The notes under the pieces: model-generated
What the model saw: only the letters and a program-made list of their open reading frames with translations
Told to the model about the DNA's origin: nothing
Database searches by the model: none
Origin: Flavobacteriales bacterium
GTDB taxonomy: Bacteria; Bacteroidota; Bacteroidia; Flavobacteriales_D; Sanyastnellaceae
Length of the DNA stretch: 32,580 nt
Assembly (NCBI GenBank): GCA_029242765.1
Contig: JAQWTJ010000069.1
Location: 1 to 32,580, forward strand
Reading direction: 5' to 3'
Made by a program: the position numbers and the translations under genes
Shown: positions 32,152 through 32,580 of the stretch, in pieces
Position numbering within the stretch: position 1 is the first letter of the stretch
How the letters are laid out: the number at the start of each line of letters is the position of its first letter

Positions 32152-32580
32152 GGCGTGTCTTCAAAAAAGCAGCAACAATCAAAGCGAGAATAGCAATTAC
32201 AATGACGGAAAAAAACCAATCCTTGAACTGCCCCCAAGGTGTCAGTGAATTCATGACCTGTAAATGGATATCATCAAGATTCACCCCCATCGCCTCCATC
32301 GACTTAAGGTCCACACCAAAACCCGCCATCGACTCCTCGGTCTTCTCTATCATGGAATCGGCATAGGACTTCTTTAGTCCGGGCTTCAAGATACTGAATA
32401 GCAAGATATTGAATACGTTATAGCCCGCACGGGCCAGCCAACCGCCAAGTAGCGCCAAACCGAAGCCTCTCTTGAAGGACAAAGAGCCCTCATCAACGCG
32501 CACAACTCGCAAGCCCTTGACCATCACCACCACCACGGTGGCCAATACGAAAAGTGAAGACCAGCCGCTGATCATCATGT
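32135..32580 (-). CDS. DUF4199-like membrane protein, C-terminal part (cut by window edge)
   Basis: About 148 residues of the C-terminal part are visible; the frame is open to the window end, so the true start is probably outside it. Hydrophobic segments at about 5-20, 36-63 and 124-142 and the central soluble helix region (KSYADSMIEKTEESMAGFGVD) resemble DUF4199 proteins, which in Bacteroidota are often next to a DPM1/GtrB-like glycosyltransferase. Function is unknown; an accessory role for the glycosyltransferase is suggested by the 17-base overlap. An ATG at 32576-32578 exists but would omit the first membrane span typical of the family. Confidence 0.75.
   Translation of the reverse strand, partial: MMISGWSSLFVLATVVVVMVKGLRVVRVDEGSLSFKRGFGLALLGGWLARAGYNVFNILLFSILKPGLKKSYADSMIEKTEESMAGFGVDLKSMEAMGVNLDDIHLQVMNSLTPWGQFKDWFFSVIVIAILALIVAAFLKTRHELSE

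Overview
The window looks like a chromosomal segment from a member of the Bacteroidota, most likely a Flavobacteriales-type lineage with a fairly GC-rich genome. Three things support this. There is a type IX secretion (T9SS) type B C-terminal sorting domain on a large PKD/CUB protein. Several starts have TAnnTTTG-type -7 promoter elements and no obvious Shine-Dalgarno sequence. The order recF / DUF721 divergent from a TPR protein / ribH is one I recognise from flavobacteria. No phage, insertion sequence, CRISPR array or tRNA was seen; genes are dense and gaps short.

Layout. (1) 1-2.2 kb: the 3' end of a P5C dehydrogenase (pruA), a bidirectional terminator, a lysine-rich linker-histone-like DNA-binding protein, and the class A RNase P RNA gene (rnpB, minus strand) with its own promoter and terminator. 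(2) 2.2-4.8 kb: a lipoprotein M28 zinc peptidase with a PDZ tail, divergent from a TolB-like beta-propeller lipoprotein. (3) 4.8-11.4 kb (minus): a 1513-residue secreted beta-rich protein of unknown function followed closely by a FadH-like 2,4-dienoyl-CoA reductase. (4) 11.4-14.4 kb (plus): a membrane CapD/WbpM/PglF-type nucleotide-sugar 4,6-dehydratase, an unknown 136-residue protein and a YigZ/IMPACT protein, joined by 4-base start/stop overlaps. (5) 14.4-16.7 kb (minus): recF, a DUF721/DciA-like protein and a SAM methyltransferase. (6) 16.8-24.0 kb (plus): one tight operon-like run of a membrane TPR protein, lumazine synthase (ribH), a GT22/PIG-B-like glycosyltransferase, an M1 metallopeptidase, BioY, and a second, LTA4H-like M1 lipoprotein peptidase. 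(7) 24.1-29.9 kb (minus): an ECF-like sigma factor, an overlapping membrane protein with PKD domains and a degenerate sorting-type domain (probable anti-sigma/sensor), and a 1262-residue T9SS type B cargo protein. (8) 30.0-32.6 kb: mnmA, a family 2 membrane glycosyltransferase and the 3' part of a DUF4199-type membrane protein.

How the genes may work together. Much of the window is envelope and secretion business: lipoprotein and secreted peptidases, glycan synthesis (CapD-like enzyme, GT22, GT2), a giant unknown exported protein and a T9SS surface protein. It is interleaved with housekeeping genes (rnpB, recF, ribH, mnmA, bioY). The two most interesting items are the sigma / membrane PKD / T9SS cargo cluster at 24.1-29.9 kb, which could be a surface-sensing regulatory module, and the linker-histone-like protein at 0.7-1.65 kb, which seems to combine a winged-helix-like core, an AT-hook and a repetitive Lys/Ala/Pro tail. 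All family assignments come from reading motifs by eye; no database search was run.
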